A stretch of 64,000 nt of DNA from Planctomycetaceae bacterium (lineage in GTDB: Bacteria > Planctomycetota > Planctomycetia > Planctomycetales > Planctomycetaceae): assembly GCA_021732995.1 (NCBI GenBank), contig JAKFWA010000006.1, forward strand, positions 1 to 64,000, read 5' to 3'. Every line of letters begins with the position of its first letter. The stretch's first letter is position 1. Below, in pieces: positions 26,748 to 37,600 of this stretch. A program made the translations under genes and the position numbers. The notes under the pieces are model-generated. The model ran no database searches and had not been told where the DNA came from. It worked only from the letters and a program-made list of their open reading frames with translations.

Positions 26748-26911
26748 GTGAATTGCTGCTGAAGGACTGCCAGACCAAGAGCACCGAGCACGAAACGAAT
26801 AACTCGTGCCCCTCTCGCCCAGCACCGGCAGCATCACGTGGAAAGCCTTCATCGGGAAGCCACAAACAACGAAAACACAAATCCGTGTCGGCCATCCCAA
26901 GGTCGTCGAGG

Positions 26912-28294
26912 TTACTTGACTCCCACGCAATACAGGTGCTTGTTAGATCGTACGAACAAATCACCGTTGCTGATGGCGGGAGTCGCGCTGAAGTCTTCAC
27001 CCGCATCGGTGACGCGATTCACCGCAAGTTGTTCAAACGTCGCACCGGCCTGCAGGACATGCATGTTCCCGTTGCGGCTCACGTAATAGATCTTTCCATC
27101 AGCCAGCACCGGCGATGAGTAGTCACTGCCGCCAAATCCGCCGCGGCCGCCGAAGCCTCGGCCAGGTCGCCCGCCTGCATTGTCGTCTGAGCGAGCATCA
27201 CCACCCTCCGAGCTGCGAGCCCCCTGCAGTCGCCCCTGAAAGACCTTCTGGCCAGTCTCAGCATTCACGCAGTTCGCGACTCCGTTACCGAAATAATACA
27301 GCCGCCCTTCATGAACCAAGGGCGTACCAAACCGGCTGGAATCACGACCGCTCCAGACCACGTGGCTCTTCGTGACGTTGTCTGTACCGCCGGCCTTCAC
27401 CGCGATAGAGCCGCCTCCGCGTCCCTCAATGGCGTAAATCGTTTGCCCATCGGCGACGACGCTGGAATTGAACTGATCCGACTCCATCGCATCGCAGTAC
27501 CACTTCAGCTTGCCGTTGACCGGGTTGATGGCCCAGATCTCGTACGGAGCCCCGATGACGATGTCCGTGCGCGTCTCGTCAACTTTCACAGCGACGGGAG
27601 TTCCCCAGACGTTGCCCAGTGATTCTGCGTCGGCCTTCCAAATCTCTTTGCCCGTAGCAGTATCAAGTCCGACAATTGAATTTCGCTCAGGACCAGCCGC
27701 CACAATGAGTGTCTTCTCAAACACAATCGGACTGGATGACGACCCCCAACGACGCGGATCGGAACCGGTCCCTACGGCCGCACGCCAGAGCTCCTTGCCA
27801 TCAAGATCAAAAGCATGCACGCCGCTCTTACCGAAAAAGGCGTAAATGCGCTCGCCGTCCGAAACCGGAGTGTGCGAGGCATAACCATGTTCCGGAACTC
27901 CGGCCCCCGAGAACTGGTCTTCCGGCAGATGCGGATCGAAAGACTTCTGCCACAGAATGGATCCAGTTGTTCGATCGACGCACACCAGGTGCCGCTTCAG
28001 GTCCTTCTGATTCCCGGGTGATTCACGGCTCATGCCGTAGCCCGAGTAGCATGTCACGAAGACACGATCGCCCACCACGATCGGTGAGGAAACACCAGCC
28101 CCCGGCAGAACGACTTTCCACTTGAGGTTCTCCGTCGAGCTCCAAGTCACCGGAGTCGCTTTCGTGTCCGGGCTGATACCCGTTCCGTTAGGGCCTCGGA
28201 ACCGCAGCCAGTCACTGCCCACGGCCGACGATGCAGCAAAGGCGGCAGCAATCACGCCTGCAACAGACAACCACAACGGATGACGGATCAACAT
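26912..28294 (-). CDS. Exported PQQ-like beta-propeller protein
   Basis: A 460-aa protein with AGGGAG before ATG 28294 and a signal peptide (MLIRHPLWLSVAGVIAAAFA, cut near SSAVGSDW). DWLRFRGPNGTGIS is the standard opening of planctomycete PQQ_2 outer propellers, and blades follow with SSPIVVGDRVFVTCY, VCVDRTTGSILWQKSF, AFDLDGKELWRAAVG, VGLDTATGKEIWKADAE and SSPVLADGKIYYVSRNG. A Gly/Arg-rich loop occurs near 385-400. Such proteins may be BamB-like scaffolds or dehydrogenase relatives; no PQQ-binding catalytic residues could be assigned. Confidence 0.9.
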   Translation of the reverse strand: MLIRHPLWLSVAGVIAAAFAASSAVGSDWLRFRGPNGTGISPDTKATPVTWSSTENLKWKVVLPGAGVSSPIVVGDRVFVTCYSGYGMSRESPGNQKDLKRHLVCVDRTTGSILWQKSFDPHLPEDQFSGAGVPEHGYASHTPVSDGERIYAFFGKSGVHAFDLDGKELWRAAVGTGSDPRRWGSSSSPIVFEKTLIVAAGPERNSIVGLDTATGKEIWKADAESLGNVWGTPVAVKVDETRTDIVIGAPYEIWAINPVNGKLKWYCDAMESDQFNSSVVADGQTIYAIEGRGGGSIAVKAGGTDNVTKSHVVWSGRDSSRFGTPLVHEGRLYYFGNGVANCVNAETGQKVFQGRLQGARSSEGGDARSDDNAGGRPGRGFGGRGGFGGSDYSSPVLADGKIYYVSRNGNMHVLQAGATFEQLAVNRVTDAGEDFSATPAISNGDLFVRSNKHLYCVGVK

Positions 28295-28623
28295 GCAAAA
28301 CTCCCTGCGATAACTACTTCTCTCGAACCATGCGTTCTCATCCGCAGCAGTGTGGCTTGATGCTGCCTGAACTCGAACGAACTTCATTTCGAATTTAGAC
28401 AGGTGAACCCGAAGCGTCAGCTTTCGTGCGGCTCATGCCGTGTCCGAATTCACTCGTGAGACGCAAAAACCGCGAAGAACTGTTCAATAGCGGGTAGAGA
28501 TAGATTCAATGTCTCTGCCTTGAAAGCGCATGTATTCGTGCGAGCAATCTCATTGTCAGCGCCGAAGCCGCATCACACGGTGGGCCACAAAGTGCGTCCG
28601 TTCTCAGCAGCCAGAGTGAATTC
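28295..28623. other. Intergenic region without recognised gene
   Basis: This 329-bp stretch lies between the start of the propeller gene and the end of kdtA, both on the minus strand. It should hold the propeller gene's promoter near 28300-28400. No convincing small gene, RNA or terminator was seen. Confidence 0.6.
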
Positions 28624-29988
28624 TTAAGCGGCATCTCGAAGCTGAAGAGCACCGCGCGGTGCGGAGATGTCTGATGTCAGTAGTTCGATGGTGCGACCGG
28701 ACGCTCCGCGCTGAGTCAGGACGAACTCTTGCGCGCGTTGGCCAAGTTCGTGCGCCGTGTCTGGTGAGCTAAGCCATTCGCGAAGTTGGATCGTCAGCGC
28801 AACCTCGTCGGCGACGACGATCGCGGCTTGGCGATCGAGTAATGCTTCGACGATGTCTCGGAAGTGTTTCGTGTTGGGGCCAAAGCAGACTGCCGCGCCG
28901 TAACCGGCAGGCTCGATCATGTTCTGGCCGCCGCGGTTGGTGAGGCTGCCACCGACAAAGGCGAAGTCAGCTAGTCCCCAACAAGCAGTCAGTTCGCCCA
29001 AGGTGTCGAGCAGCAGCACCGCGTTAGGGTTTGAGGCTGTGGTTCCAGTACGAGTTGCGCTACGTCTCAGCAAAGGCAGTCGCAGTTGTTCGACCAGTCG
29101 AGCGACTTCGTCAAAACGCTCTTTGTGTCGCGGCACGAGGATCAGTCTGAGCGCTGGGCACACCTGGCGAGCGGCTTGCCAGACGTTGATGGCAATCTGC
29201 TCTTCGGGCGACTGAGTGCTGCCGGCGATGAAGACTGGTTCGCCGGCCTGGAGCCCAAAGGCTGTTCTCAATTCCTGCGTCAACGGCTGATGGCGGTCAG
29301 TTTGCACGCGGTCGAATTTCACTGAGCCGGTCACATGGACTCGATCTGTCGGTGCGCCGAGCTTAAGAAAACGCTGCGCGTAGGTTTCGCTTTGGGCAGC
29401 AATCATGTCGAACTGGCCGAGCAAGAATTGCATCAGGCCCCTCAGGCGTGCGTAGCCGCGGAAGCTGCGTTCACTCAAGCGGCCGTTGATCAGCATGAGT
29501 TTCGCACCGCTGCGCTTCGCGGCCAGAACCATGTTCGGCCAGAGCTCCAACTCAACCAGTACAAAGTGCGTGGGTCGGATGCGTTGAAACGCGTTGTGGA
29601 CAGCCCAAGAGAAATCGAGTGGGCAGTAGGCGTGTCGCACCTGCGGATACTTCTCGCGGGCCACGCCCTGGCCAGTTGCCGTCGTCGTCGTAATCAAGAT
29701 CTCTGCCTGAGGCACTCGACGTTGCAGCTCCGCGAGCACCGATTGCAACAGCAGCACCTCGCCGACGCTGACCGCATGAAACCAGTACCTCGGAACTTGC
29801 TGGCCATCGGAATCAAGTGTTGGTGACCAGTCGGGCAAGTTGCCCCACAGCTTTTCGTTCCAGCCGGTGCGGTACTTACCTTGAGTGAACGACCGATAGG
29901 CCAACACCGGAGCGATCACCAGCAGCAACCAGCAGTAGGCCGCATTCATCAGCCAGGAAAAGATCGTGCTCAGGATGAGTCGCTTCAT
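28624..29988 (-). CDS. waaA: 3-deoxy-D-manno-octulosonic acid transferase (Kdo transferase)
   Basis: A 454-aa GT30 glycosyltransferase that moves Kdo from CMP-Kdo to lipid A precursor at the inner membrane. An N-terminal membrane anchor (about 8-32) precedes WFHAVSVGE with the catalytic Glu77. Other family motifs are LITTTTATGQGVA, YCPLDFSWAV, ELELWPNMVLAAKRSG, LINGRLSERSFRGY, SVKFD and GGSLTNRGGQNMIEPAGYGAAVCFGPNTKHF. It is evidence for Kdo-containing LPS. It is 76 bp downstream of the L,D-transpeptidase on the same strand, forming an envelope-related pair. Confidence 0.93.
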   Translation of the reverse strand: MKRLILSTIFSWLMNAAYCWLLLVIAPVLAYRSFTQGKYRTGWNEKLWGNLPDWSPTLDSDGQQVPRYWFHAVSVGEVLLLQSVLAELQRRVPQAEILITTTTATGQGVAREKYPQVRHAYCPLDFSWAVHNAFQRIRPTHFVLVELELWPNMVLAAKRSGAKLMLINGRLSERSFRGYARLRGLMQFLLGQFDMIAAQSETYAQRFLKLGAPTDRVHVTGSVKFDRVQTDRHQPLTQELRTAFGLQAGEPVFIAGSTQSPEEQIAINVWQAARQVCPALRLILVPRHKERFDEVARLVEQLRLPLLRRSATRTGTTASNPNAVLLLDTLGELTACWGLADFAFVGGSLTNRGGQNMIEPAGYGAAVCFGPNTKHFRDIVEALLDRQAAIVVADEVALTIQLREWLSSPDTAHELGQRAQEFVLTQRGASGRTIELLTSDISAPRGALQLRDAA

Positions 29989-30064
29989 GGGTTACTGGCT
30001 TCAGGTGACTCGGATGCCTCTGCCGCGAGTTCATCACGGCGACGTTGTTTCAACGCAGGCGGAA

Positions 30065-31519
30065 CTACTGGCGAATGACGACTTCGCTGCCTTTGACGAG
30101 GAAGTTGTAGACCTCAAGGACTTCCTCATTTCGCATCCGGACGCAGCCACGTGATTCAGCCTTGCCGATCGAGTCTGGTTCAATCGTCCCGTGAATGCCG
30201 TAGCTGTTGCCAAGATCAATCCAGTGCGTGCCCAGCGGGTTCGTCGGATGGCCACCGGCGATGACTTTACCTTTGGGATCGGTGTATTGAGGCTTCTCAA
30301 CCTTCTCCAGCACGGTGAACTTGCCGAGCGGCGAGGCACCGTCTTTGCCGATGCCCACCTGATACCGCTTCACGAAGAAGCCGTGAGCGTGAATGGTGAT
30401 TTCAAAATCGCTCAGGTCTACGAAAGCCGACAGCGGCCCCTTGATGACCTTCAGTTTCTGACCAGCTCGAATGCGTTTTGGATCGACCTTGTTGAGGCTG
30501 GCGAGATACGGCCAGGCGAGCTGGTACTTCGTGGCGATGGTCTGCAGCCGGTCGCCGGATTGCACCACGTATGGTTCGACGAAGTGCGGCTGCGGAGAGA
30601 AGTAGATCGCTTCGGCGGTCTTCTCGATGCGCGGCATGATCGCGGCCCGTGCGGCGGGATCATTCCAGTAGGCGGTCGAGAGTTCGCGGTGCGCCGCGAT
30701 GATGTCGCCCTTCGCGATCTGCTGATCGATCTTCAGCAGATCCAGAGTTCCGGCAGACTCCGGAACTTCATTGAAACGAGCCGCGGTGCGTGGCCGCTTG
30801 GGTTGTTCGAACGGTTCCGTCTTCGGTTCGTTGAACTGCGGAGCTGCTTTGAACTCAGGGTCCGGTCGGGGTTCAGGAACCGGTTGAGCTTCCACTTGTG
30901 CGACGCTGGTTGGAAAACGTCGCGACTGCGTCAGTGTCGGCTGCGTGTCCGAAGCGAAGACGGATTCCTCACGAACGGGTTTCGCTTCGGGTTGTTCGGC
31001 GAAGAACGGTTCGTTCGCAAGTTGAATGGGTTGAGCTGCTGCCGGCGCGGTGCGCTTGGCCTGAGTCTGTCGATCATTCAGGACTCGAGGTTCCGACTGG
31101 CCGGCGAACTTGGGGAACTCGGCCGGGATGCTGTGTGACTCGGTCTTAGTGGTTTCAGGGAACTCCAAGAGCGGTGCCGCGTTCTCTTCCGCGTGCGCCG
31201 CGACTCGGGAACGTGGACGGCGGATGGGCGGATTGGTGGCCTCTTGCGGACTCTCCTCGAAGGCCGGCTCCTGCTGGCCCACGAAGATCAAATTGGGCTC
31301 AGTATGGACCGCTCGATTAGGCTGCGCCGGGTTGGCCTGCGGCTCCTCAAGGAACTCGGGCTCGGTGTTCTGTTCTTCCTGCGCAACGAGCTGTCCGGTC
31401 TCGGTGCCGCCGACGTCAAGCAGGTCGGCCTTCCAGATCCAGATTGCGGTTCCGGCGCAAGTGCCTACCAGCAAAACAGTTGCCGCCAAAACTGCCAGTC
31501 GGTGCGATGACATCCACAT
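30065..31519 (-). CDS. L,D-transpeptidase (YkuD) with LysM domain
   Basis: A 484-aa envelope protein. ATG 31519 was selected because AAGGAAG lies eight bases upstream. One N-terminal membrane segment (about 5-28) is followed by a long Pro/Glu-rich linker (about 35-250), a helical part, a LysM peptidoglycan-binding module (about 316-361: YVVQSGDRLQTIATKY) and a YkuD domain with His443 (YGIHGT) and catalytic Cys459 (SRGCVRM). It forms 3-3 cross-links or attaches proteins to peptidoglycan. The linker would span much of the periplasm. It lies between the giant surface protein and waaA, all in one direction. Confidence 0.93.
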   Translation of the reverse strand: MWMSSHRLAVLAATVLLVGTCAGTAIWIWKADLLDVGGTETGQLVAQEEQNTEPEFLEEPQANPAQPNRAVHTEPNLIFVGQQEPAFEESPQEATNPPIRRPRSRVAAHAEENAAPLLEFPETTKTESHSIPAEFPKFAGQSEPRVLNDRQTQAKRTAPAAAQPIQLANEPFFAEQPEAKPVREESVFASDTQPTLTQSRRFPTSVAQVEAQPVPEPRPDPEFKAAPQFNEPKTEPFEQPKRPRTAARFNEVPESAGTLDLLKIDQQIAKGDIIAAHRELSTAYWNDPAARAAIMPRIEKTAEAIYFSPQPHFVEPYVVQSGDRLQTIATKYQLAWPYLASLNKVDPKRIRAGQKLKVIKGPLSAFVDLSDFEITIHAHGFFVKRYQVGIGKDGASPLGKFTVLEKVEKPQYTDPKGKVIAGGHPTNPLGTHWIDLGNSYGIHGTIEPDSIGKAESRGCVRMRNEEVLEVYNFLVKGSEVVIRQ

Positions 31520-31647
31520 GAGACGTTCTTCCTTGAACATCACTCAAAAGTGCGGATTTCGGACCTGAAACAAAAGGTGGTCCAGAATCTCGATGTCATA
31601 TAGCAGACCGCGTCAAATGCGCGAACGTGAATCGGGCGAAGGGGCCA

Positions 31648-34600
31648 TCACGTGGGGTACGGCAAGCCTTCGAGGAAGTCATAGCCGCTGGCACTCATGC
31701 CCAGGCTGAGGAACAGTTCGTTGATCATGTTGTCCGTGGTGCTGGAGTTCGTGCCGCCGGCGCTGCCCGTCAGTTCCATGCGGTTCGCATGTGTGAGCGG
31801 TTGCGACTCGATCAACTTGTAGCGACCCGGATAGAGGTTGGAGAACCGGTAGACGCCGTTGGCATCGGTCATCGCAAACAACGACGGGCCAATCGCCTGC
31901 CCGGATGCGTTGATCGGGACAAGCTCAATCCGCACATGCGGCAGGACATGATCTGCCGGATCCAGCGTCGTGTCGGTGTCAACGTCCGAATAGACGCGTC
32001 CCGTCAACGAGATCTGCTGGCCGTTGGTGCTCGGCGGCAGCGTGCCCGTCGAGGCCATATAGCGGCGTTGTGAGAGTGACTGCCTGCCTTCACGGAACTC
32101 GTAGCCGTTCGATTCCTGCCGCGCCGCAATCATCAGGCCGTCGATCGCGTTCTCATAAGGGTTCGTGCCGCCGCGGTTACCGATGGTCTCGGCACCCTGA
32201 GTAAATAGTTCCGGCTGGATCTCGACGAGGCGATAACGCCCCTTCAGCAGGTTCTCGAAGTAGAAGGTGCCGTTGGCATCAGTGACTTGAGTGGTCGCCG
32301 GTCCGGTGGCCTGTCCGGCTGAGTCGATCGGTGTGACCTGAATGGTAACGCCGCCCAGCAGGATGTCGGACGCGTCGAGAATGCCGTTGGAGTTCAAGTC
32401 GGCATAGACGCGGCCTCTCAGCGAACCGAGCGGTATGTTGACCACCTGCAAGTCGCTGCTGGAGTTGTTGGCTTGGACGGGATCAGTTTCGTTGGCAGCA
32501 ACAGACGCGGAGTTGGCCAGATCGCCGCTGAAGTCTTCAGAGATCGTGGCCGTGATGGTGATGGTCACTGACTCGCCACTGGCAATGGTGCCGACGTTAG
32601 CAGTGACGATGGAACCGGCCGACGTCACGGAACCTTGCCCGGCGATGCCGTTGAGGAATGTCAGAGCTTGATGCAGTGTGTCTGTGATGACGACGCCAGT
32701 GGCCGTCGAGGGCCCCGTATTCGTGACGGTGAGTGTGTAGGTGACGGTGTCGCCTGAGAAGAGTTCCGTGGTATTCGTGCCTCTGGTCAGAACGAGGTCG
32801 ACGCTGGCCGTCACGTTGGTGCTTTCAGCGGCTGAATTATTCGCCGGGGTCAGTTCGGACTCAGGCGAGGTCACAGACGCGGTGTGGCTGATGGAGCCAC
32901 GAGTGGCGCCGTTCACTCGAACAACCAACTGGACCGTCACGGTCTCACCAACCGCGATGGTTCCGAGGTTTGCGGTCAGAGTGCCACTGGCCTCAGCGGC
33001 GGTTCCCTGGCTGGGCGTTGCGGAGACGAATGTTGTGCCCGTCGGCAATACGTCCGTCAGCACCACGTTGGTTGCTGGACTGGGGCCTTGATTGGTGACC
33101 GTCAGGTTGTAGGTCAGCGTGTTGCCTGCGATGACGGGATCAGTGGTCTCAATGTTCGTGACGACCAGATCCGTCAGCGGAATCACCGTCGTCATTTCGG
33201 TGTCGGTGTTGTTGGCGTTGTTGCTATCCGCAATCGCCGACGAGACCGAAGCACTGTTCGTCAGGGCCGTATTGGCGGTCGTGGGCAGGGACACATTCAG
33301 CGTGATCGTCGCGGTGGCACCAACGGCCAGCGTCCCGAGATTGACGGTGACCGTGCCGTTGGATTGACTGACGATCCCCTGGCTCGACGAGCCGGACAGA
33401 TAGGTCACACCTGCTGGCAGCAGGTCCGTAACAACTACGCCGGGGGCAGCAGTCTCACCGTTGTTATGGACCGTCAGCGTGTAGGTCACGCTATTGCCCG
33501 CGATGACCGGATCGGTGCTGTCGGCGGTCGTGATGACGAGATCCGTAATCGGGATCACGGCCGTGATCTCGGTATCGACGTTGTTCGCGCCGTTGAGTTC
33601 CGGGTCGGTGGACGTAACCGACGCCGAGTTGGTCAAAGCCTGAGTTGCACTCATCGGAACGATCACTTCGATCGTGATCGTGGCAGTGGCCCCGACGGCC
33701 AATTCATCGATATGGACTGTCACTGTGCCATTGGAGTGACTCACCGTGCCGGCGGTGCTGCTGCCCGCGTGGTAGGTAACTCCCGCAGGCAAGACGTCGG
33801 TCAGCACGACCTGAGACGCATCTGCGTAGCCGTTGTTCTGCAAAGTCAGCGTGTAGGTGAGTGTCTGCCCGGCAACGATCGGGTCGGGATTGTCCGCGAT
33901 CGTGAGGACCAGATCCGTCAGCGGCGTGACCGGGGTGATCTTGGTGCTGGTGTCCGTTGCTGGGTTGAGGTCCGCATTGGCCGAGACGACAGACGCCGTG
34001 TTAATCAGTGGCTGAGTCGCCGTCTGCGGAACCAGCACTTGAATCGTGACTGTGGCGGTGTCTCCACTGTCGAGTCCGCCGAGGTTGGCGGTCAATGTGC
34101 CATTCGATTGGCTGACCGTTCCCTGGCTGGCATTACCGGTCTGATAGGTGACGTTGTCGGGCAGCAGATCCGTCAGCACGACATTCAGTGCATCTGTGCG
34201 TCCGTCGTTGCGGATCGTCAGGGTGTAGGTGAGGCTGTTGCCGGCAATGACCGGGTTGACGCTCTCGGCGGTAATGACAACCAGATCAACCTGCGGAGTC
34301 ACCGGCGTCGGTTGAGCCAGCGAATTGTTCGACGTGTTGGAATCGGCGGGAGTGCTCATCACCGACGCCTGATCGATCATGCTGGTGATGTTCGATGAGC
34401 CGACATCCACCACAATCGTCACTGTGGCCGAACCGCCCGCGACGATGGTCCCCAGCGCGGCGTTCACGGTGCTACCGCTGCGGCTGGTGGAACCTTGGCT
34501 CGCGACGGCCGACACATAGCTGACCGTGTTAGGCAGCAGGTCGGATAGCGACACTCCGGTGGCGTCCGAAGGGCCCGCGTTGCTGATAGTCAGCGTGTAA

Positions 34601-37600
34601 GTCAGGTGACCGTCGTTGGGCACTGCGACGGGTTGATCGGTCTTCGCGATGGAAAGATCGACCAGTCGATCGACGGCGGTGGTTTGAGTGACGCTGTTAT
34701 TACTTGCGTCGGAATCGTCTTCCGCAGCCGAGACTGTCGGTGAATTCACAATCGCGCTGATTGCACCACTCGCAACATGCACTTCCAGCGTGATGACTGC
34801 CGTTTCACCGGTATCAAGACTGCCCAGGTTGGCGACGACTGTGCCGCTGCTGTGCGAGACGATGCCTTGAGTCGATGTGCTCGAGACATACGTCAGATTG
34901 GCTGGCAACACATCCGTGACAGACACCGATGTCGCTGTCGACGGACCATTGTTGGTGACGTGAATTGTATAGGTCAGCGATTCGCCAGCGATGACCGGAT
35001 CGGTGCCGTCCTGGCAATCGATCTGCAGATCAACCAGGGGATCGATGGTGGTCGACTCAAGGCTGGTATTCGTGCTGGCATTCAATTCGAGTTGATCGGC
35101 GCTGACCACTGCGGTGTTACTGAATGTGCCGTCCGATACCCCGGCGGTTGCAATCAGAGTCACTGTCACTGTCGCTCCGCTGGCGATGGTGCCCAGCGAT
35201 CCCGTGATTGTTCCATCGCCATTCAGCACAACGCTGCCTTGCGTGGCCGTCGCGGAGCTAAACGTCAGCTCGGGTGGCAGGGTGTCTTCCAGCACGACAT
35301 TCGTGGCTGTTGACGGTCCCTGATTGGTGACTGTGATCGTGTAGGTGACAGTGCCGTTCACATAGACGGGATCGTCGTCGTCAGTTGTCGCGACGACCAG
35401 ATCGACGACCGGTCGCGCGGTGGCTGAGGCCGATGTCGCGTTATTGCTGGTGTCCAGATCAAGCGTCGTGGCGGACACCGAAGTGTTGCTTGTGAGCGGT
35501 CCTTCCACGTCGTCAGCGACGAGGACTTCAATCTGAATCGTGACCGTTTCGCCCGGATTGATGTCATCGAGCGAGCCCGTGAGCATGCCCGATGCGAAAA
35601 CAACATTGCCGCCGTTGGACGTTGCTCCGGAGAATGTGACTCCTGCTGGCAGGTCTCCAGTGAACTCAACACCGCGTGCGACAGCAACGCTGTTGTTCGT
35701 GATGGTGACGGTGTAGGTCAGCGTCGTGCCGTCGTTCACCGGATCGGGGCTGGCGGTCTGAGTGATCGACAAGTCGGCGACGGGGATGACGCCAGTGTCT
35801 TCCGTGAGCGAGTTGTTGGCGGTGGAACTATCGAACTCGGAGCTGGTGATCGATGCCGCATTGCTGATCGTGGGATCGGCATCACCATTGACGCGAACCA
35901 CGATCGTGATGGTTGCGGTCTCACCAGCAGCGAGCGGTCCCAGGTCCGCAGTCACGATGCCACTCAGCGCGTCGACGGAGCCTTGTGACGCTGAGCCTGA
36001 TTCGAAGGTCACGCCCGCCGGCAGCGTGTCGGTCACGATGACATTCGTCGCTGCGGAAGGTCCGCTGTTGGTGGCCGTCAGCGTGTAGGTCAGCAGCTCA
36101 CCGGTGTAGACGGGATCAAGGTCATCGGTCGAAGTCAGCGCCAGGTCGACCACCGGCCGGATGGTGGTTTCCTCTTCGCTGATGCTGTTGTCCGGGATCG
36201 TGTCGAACAGATCGGATACAGCGGACGCAGTGTTCGTAAGCGTGCCTAACGCGGAGTTATCTACTGTGACGGTAATGGTGATCGTGGCTGATTCGCCGAC
36301 TGCCAGCGCTCCGATATCCGCGGTAATAGTCCCGCCGGACTCGTTCACCATGCCGTGTGTGGAACTACTCGTGACGTAAGTCAGCCCGCTGGGCAGCACG
36401 TCGGTAAGGATGACTCCCGTGGTGTCCGTCGCGCCGTTGTTGGTCACGGTGACCGTGTAGTCGAACGTAGACCCTGCGTCGGCGGGATCTGTGTCGGTCT
36501 GCGTCACTTCCAGATCGGCGACGAGGCGAACAGTGGTTGTTTCGTCGGCAGAATTGTTCGCTGTGTTGAGGTCTGGTTCGGTCGAGGTGATGGACGCGGA
36601 GTTCTCCAGAGGGCCCAGGGCGGTACCGTCCACTCGTACCACGATGGTGATGATGGCGGCTTCTGCGGCATCCAGTCGGCCGATGTTCGCGGTAACTGTG
36701 TTGCCGACATTGCTGACGCTGCCATGCGTCGTGTTCATTGAGACGATGGCCACATCCGCTGGCAGCATGTCAGTCAGCACTGCACCCGTTGCAATCGTGG
36801 GGCCGACGTTCGTGGCTGTCAGTGTGTAAGTCAGTAGCCCGCCGGTATCAGCCGGATCGGTGCTCTCAGCGCTCGTGACTTCGAGATCCACGCCGTCGAA
36901 GAAACCAAAGTCGATGCTGAGATTCGTATCGTTGCTGCCATCACCGTCATCAGTGGGTTCGGACAGCGACGAGAGAGTGACGGCGGCTGACGCCACTCCC
37001 AACGAGCCGCTCAGCACCGAGCCGTTGTTATCGTCCGGAGTATTGTCATCTGGATCGGGCGTCGGCAGGTTACCGTTGCTGCGTAAGGGGAGACCTTCCA
37101 GTGCTCCGCCAGAGGTGAAGTTGGATTGCGGCAGACGGACGACGTAGTTCCCCGGAAACACGTTCGTGAACTGATACTGCCCGCCGCCACTGGTGGTTTG
37201 AGTATCAAGCAGTGCATCGACGCCGTGCGTGTAGACGCCGTTCTTGTCGGTGTCTGCATACAGTTCCACAACGACGCCATCGACTCCGCTTTCGGTAGCG
37301 GGCTCATAGACGCCGTTGCTGTTGGCGTCGTGCCAGACGAGATCGCCCAGCGAGAGTTCGTGCAGGTTGGCGAAGTTCGCGGTTTTCAACGAGGACGTTC
37401 TCGTCGCGACAACACCCAGCGAACCGGAAGCATGGATGGGCGAATTGTAGATCAATTCGACGGCACCGACGTTGGTGAAATCCACCGGGCCGGTCGCATC
37501 ACTACCCATCTGAAACTCAGTGAACAGCAACACGATATCATTGGTCGGAGCAATACCCGTGCTCGGAATGCTGAACGCTGCTTCGGAGAATTCAGTCACC

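Noticed and set aside
30191-31138. 315-codon plus-strand frame opposite the L,D-transpeptidase gene
   Set aside because: The minus-strand protein has complete LysM and YkuD motifs, whereas this frame shows none.
32884-34398. 504-codon plus-strand frame inside the DUF11 gene
   Set aside because: It is antisense to the DUF11 repeats and merely mirrors their periodicity; the Gly/Arg/Asp/His-rich translation is typical of a shadow frame.
32441-36891. Possible CRISPR or DNA-level tandem repeat array
   Set aside because: The period is about 370 bp, copies are diverged and fully coding for DUF11 domains, so this is a protein repeat, not a CRISPR.
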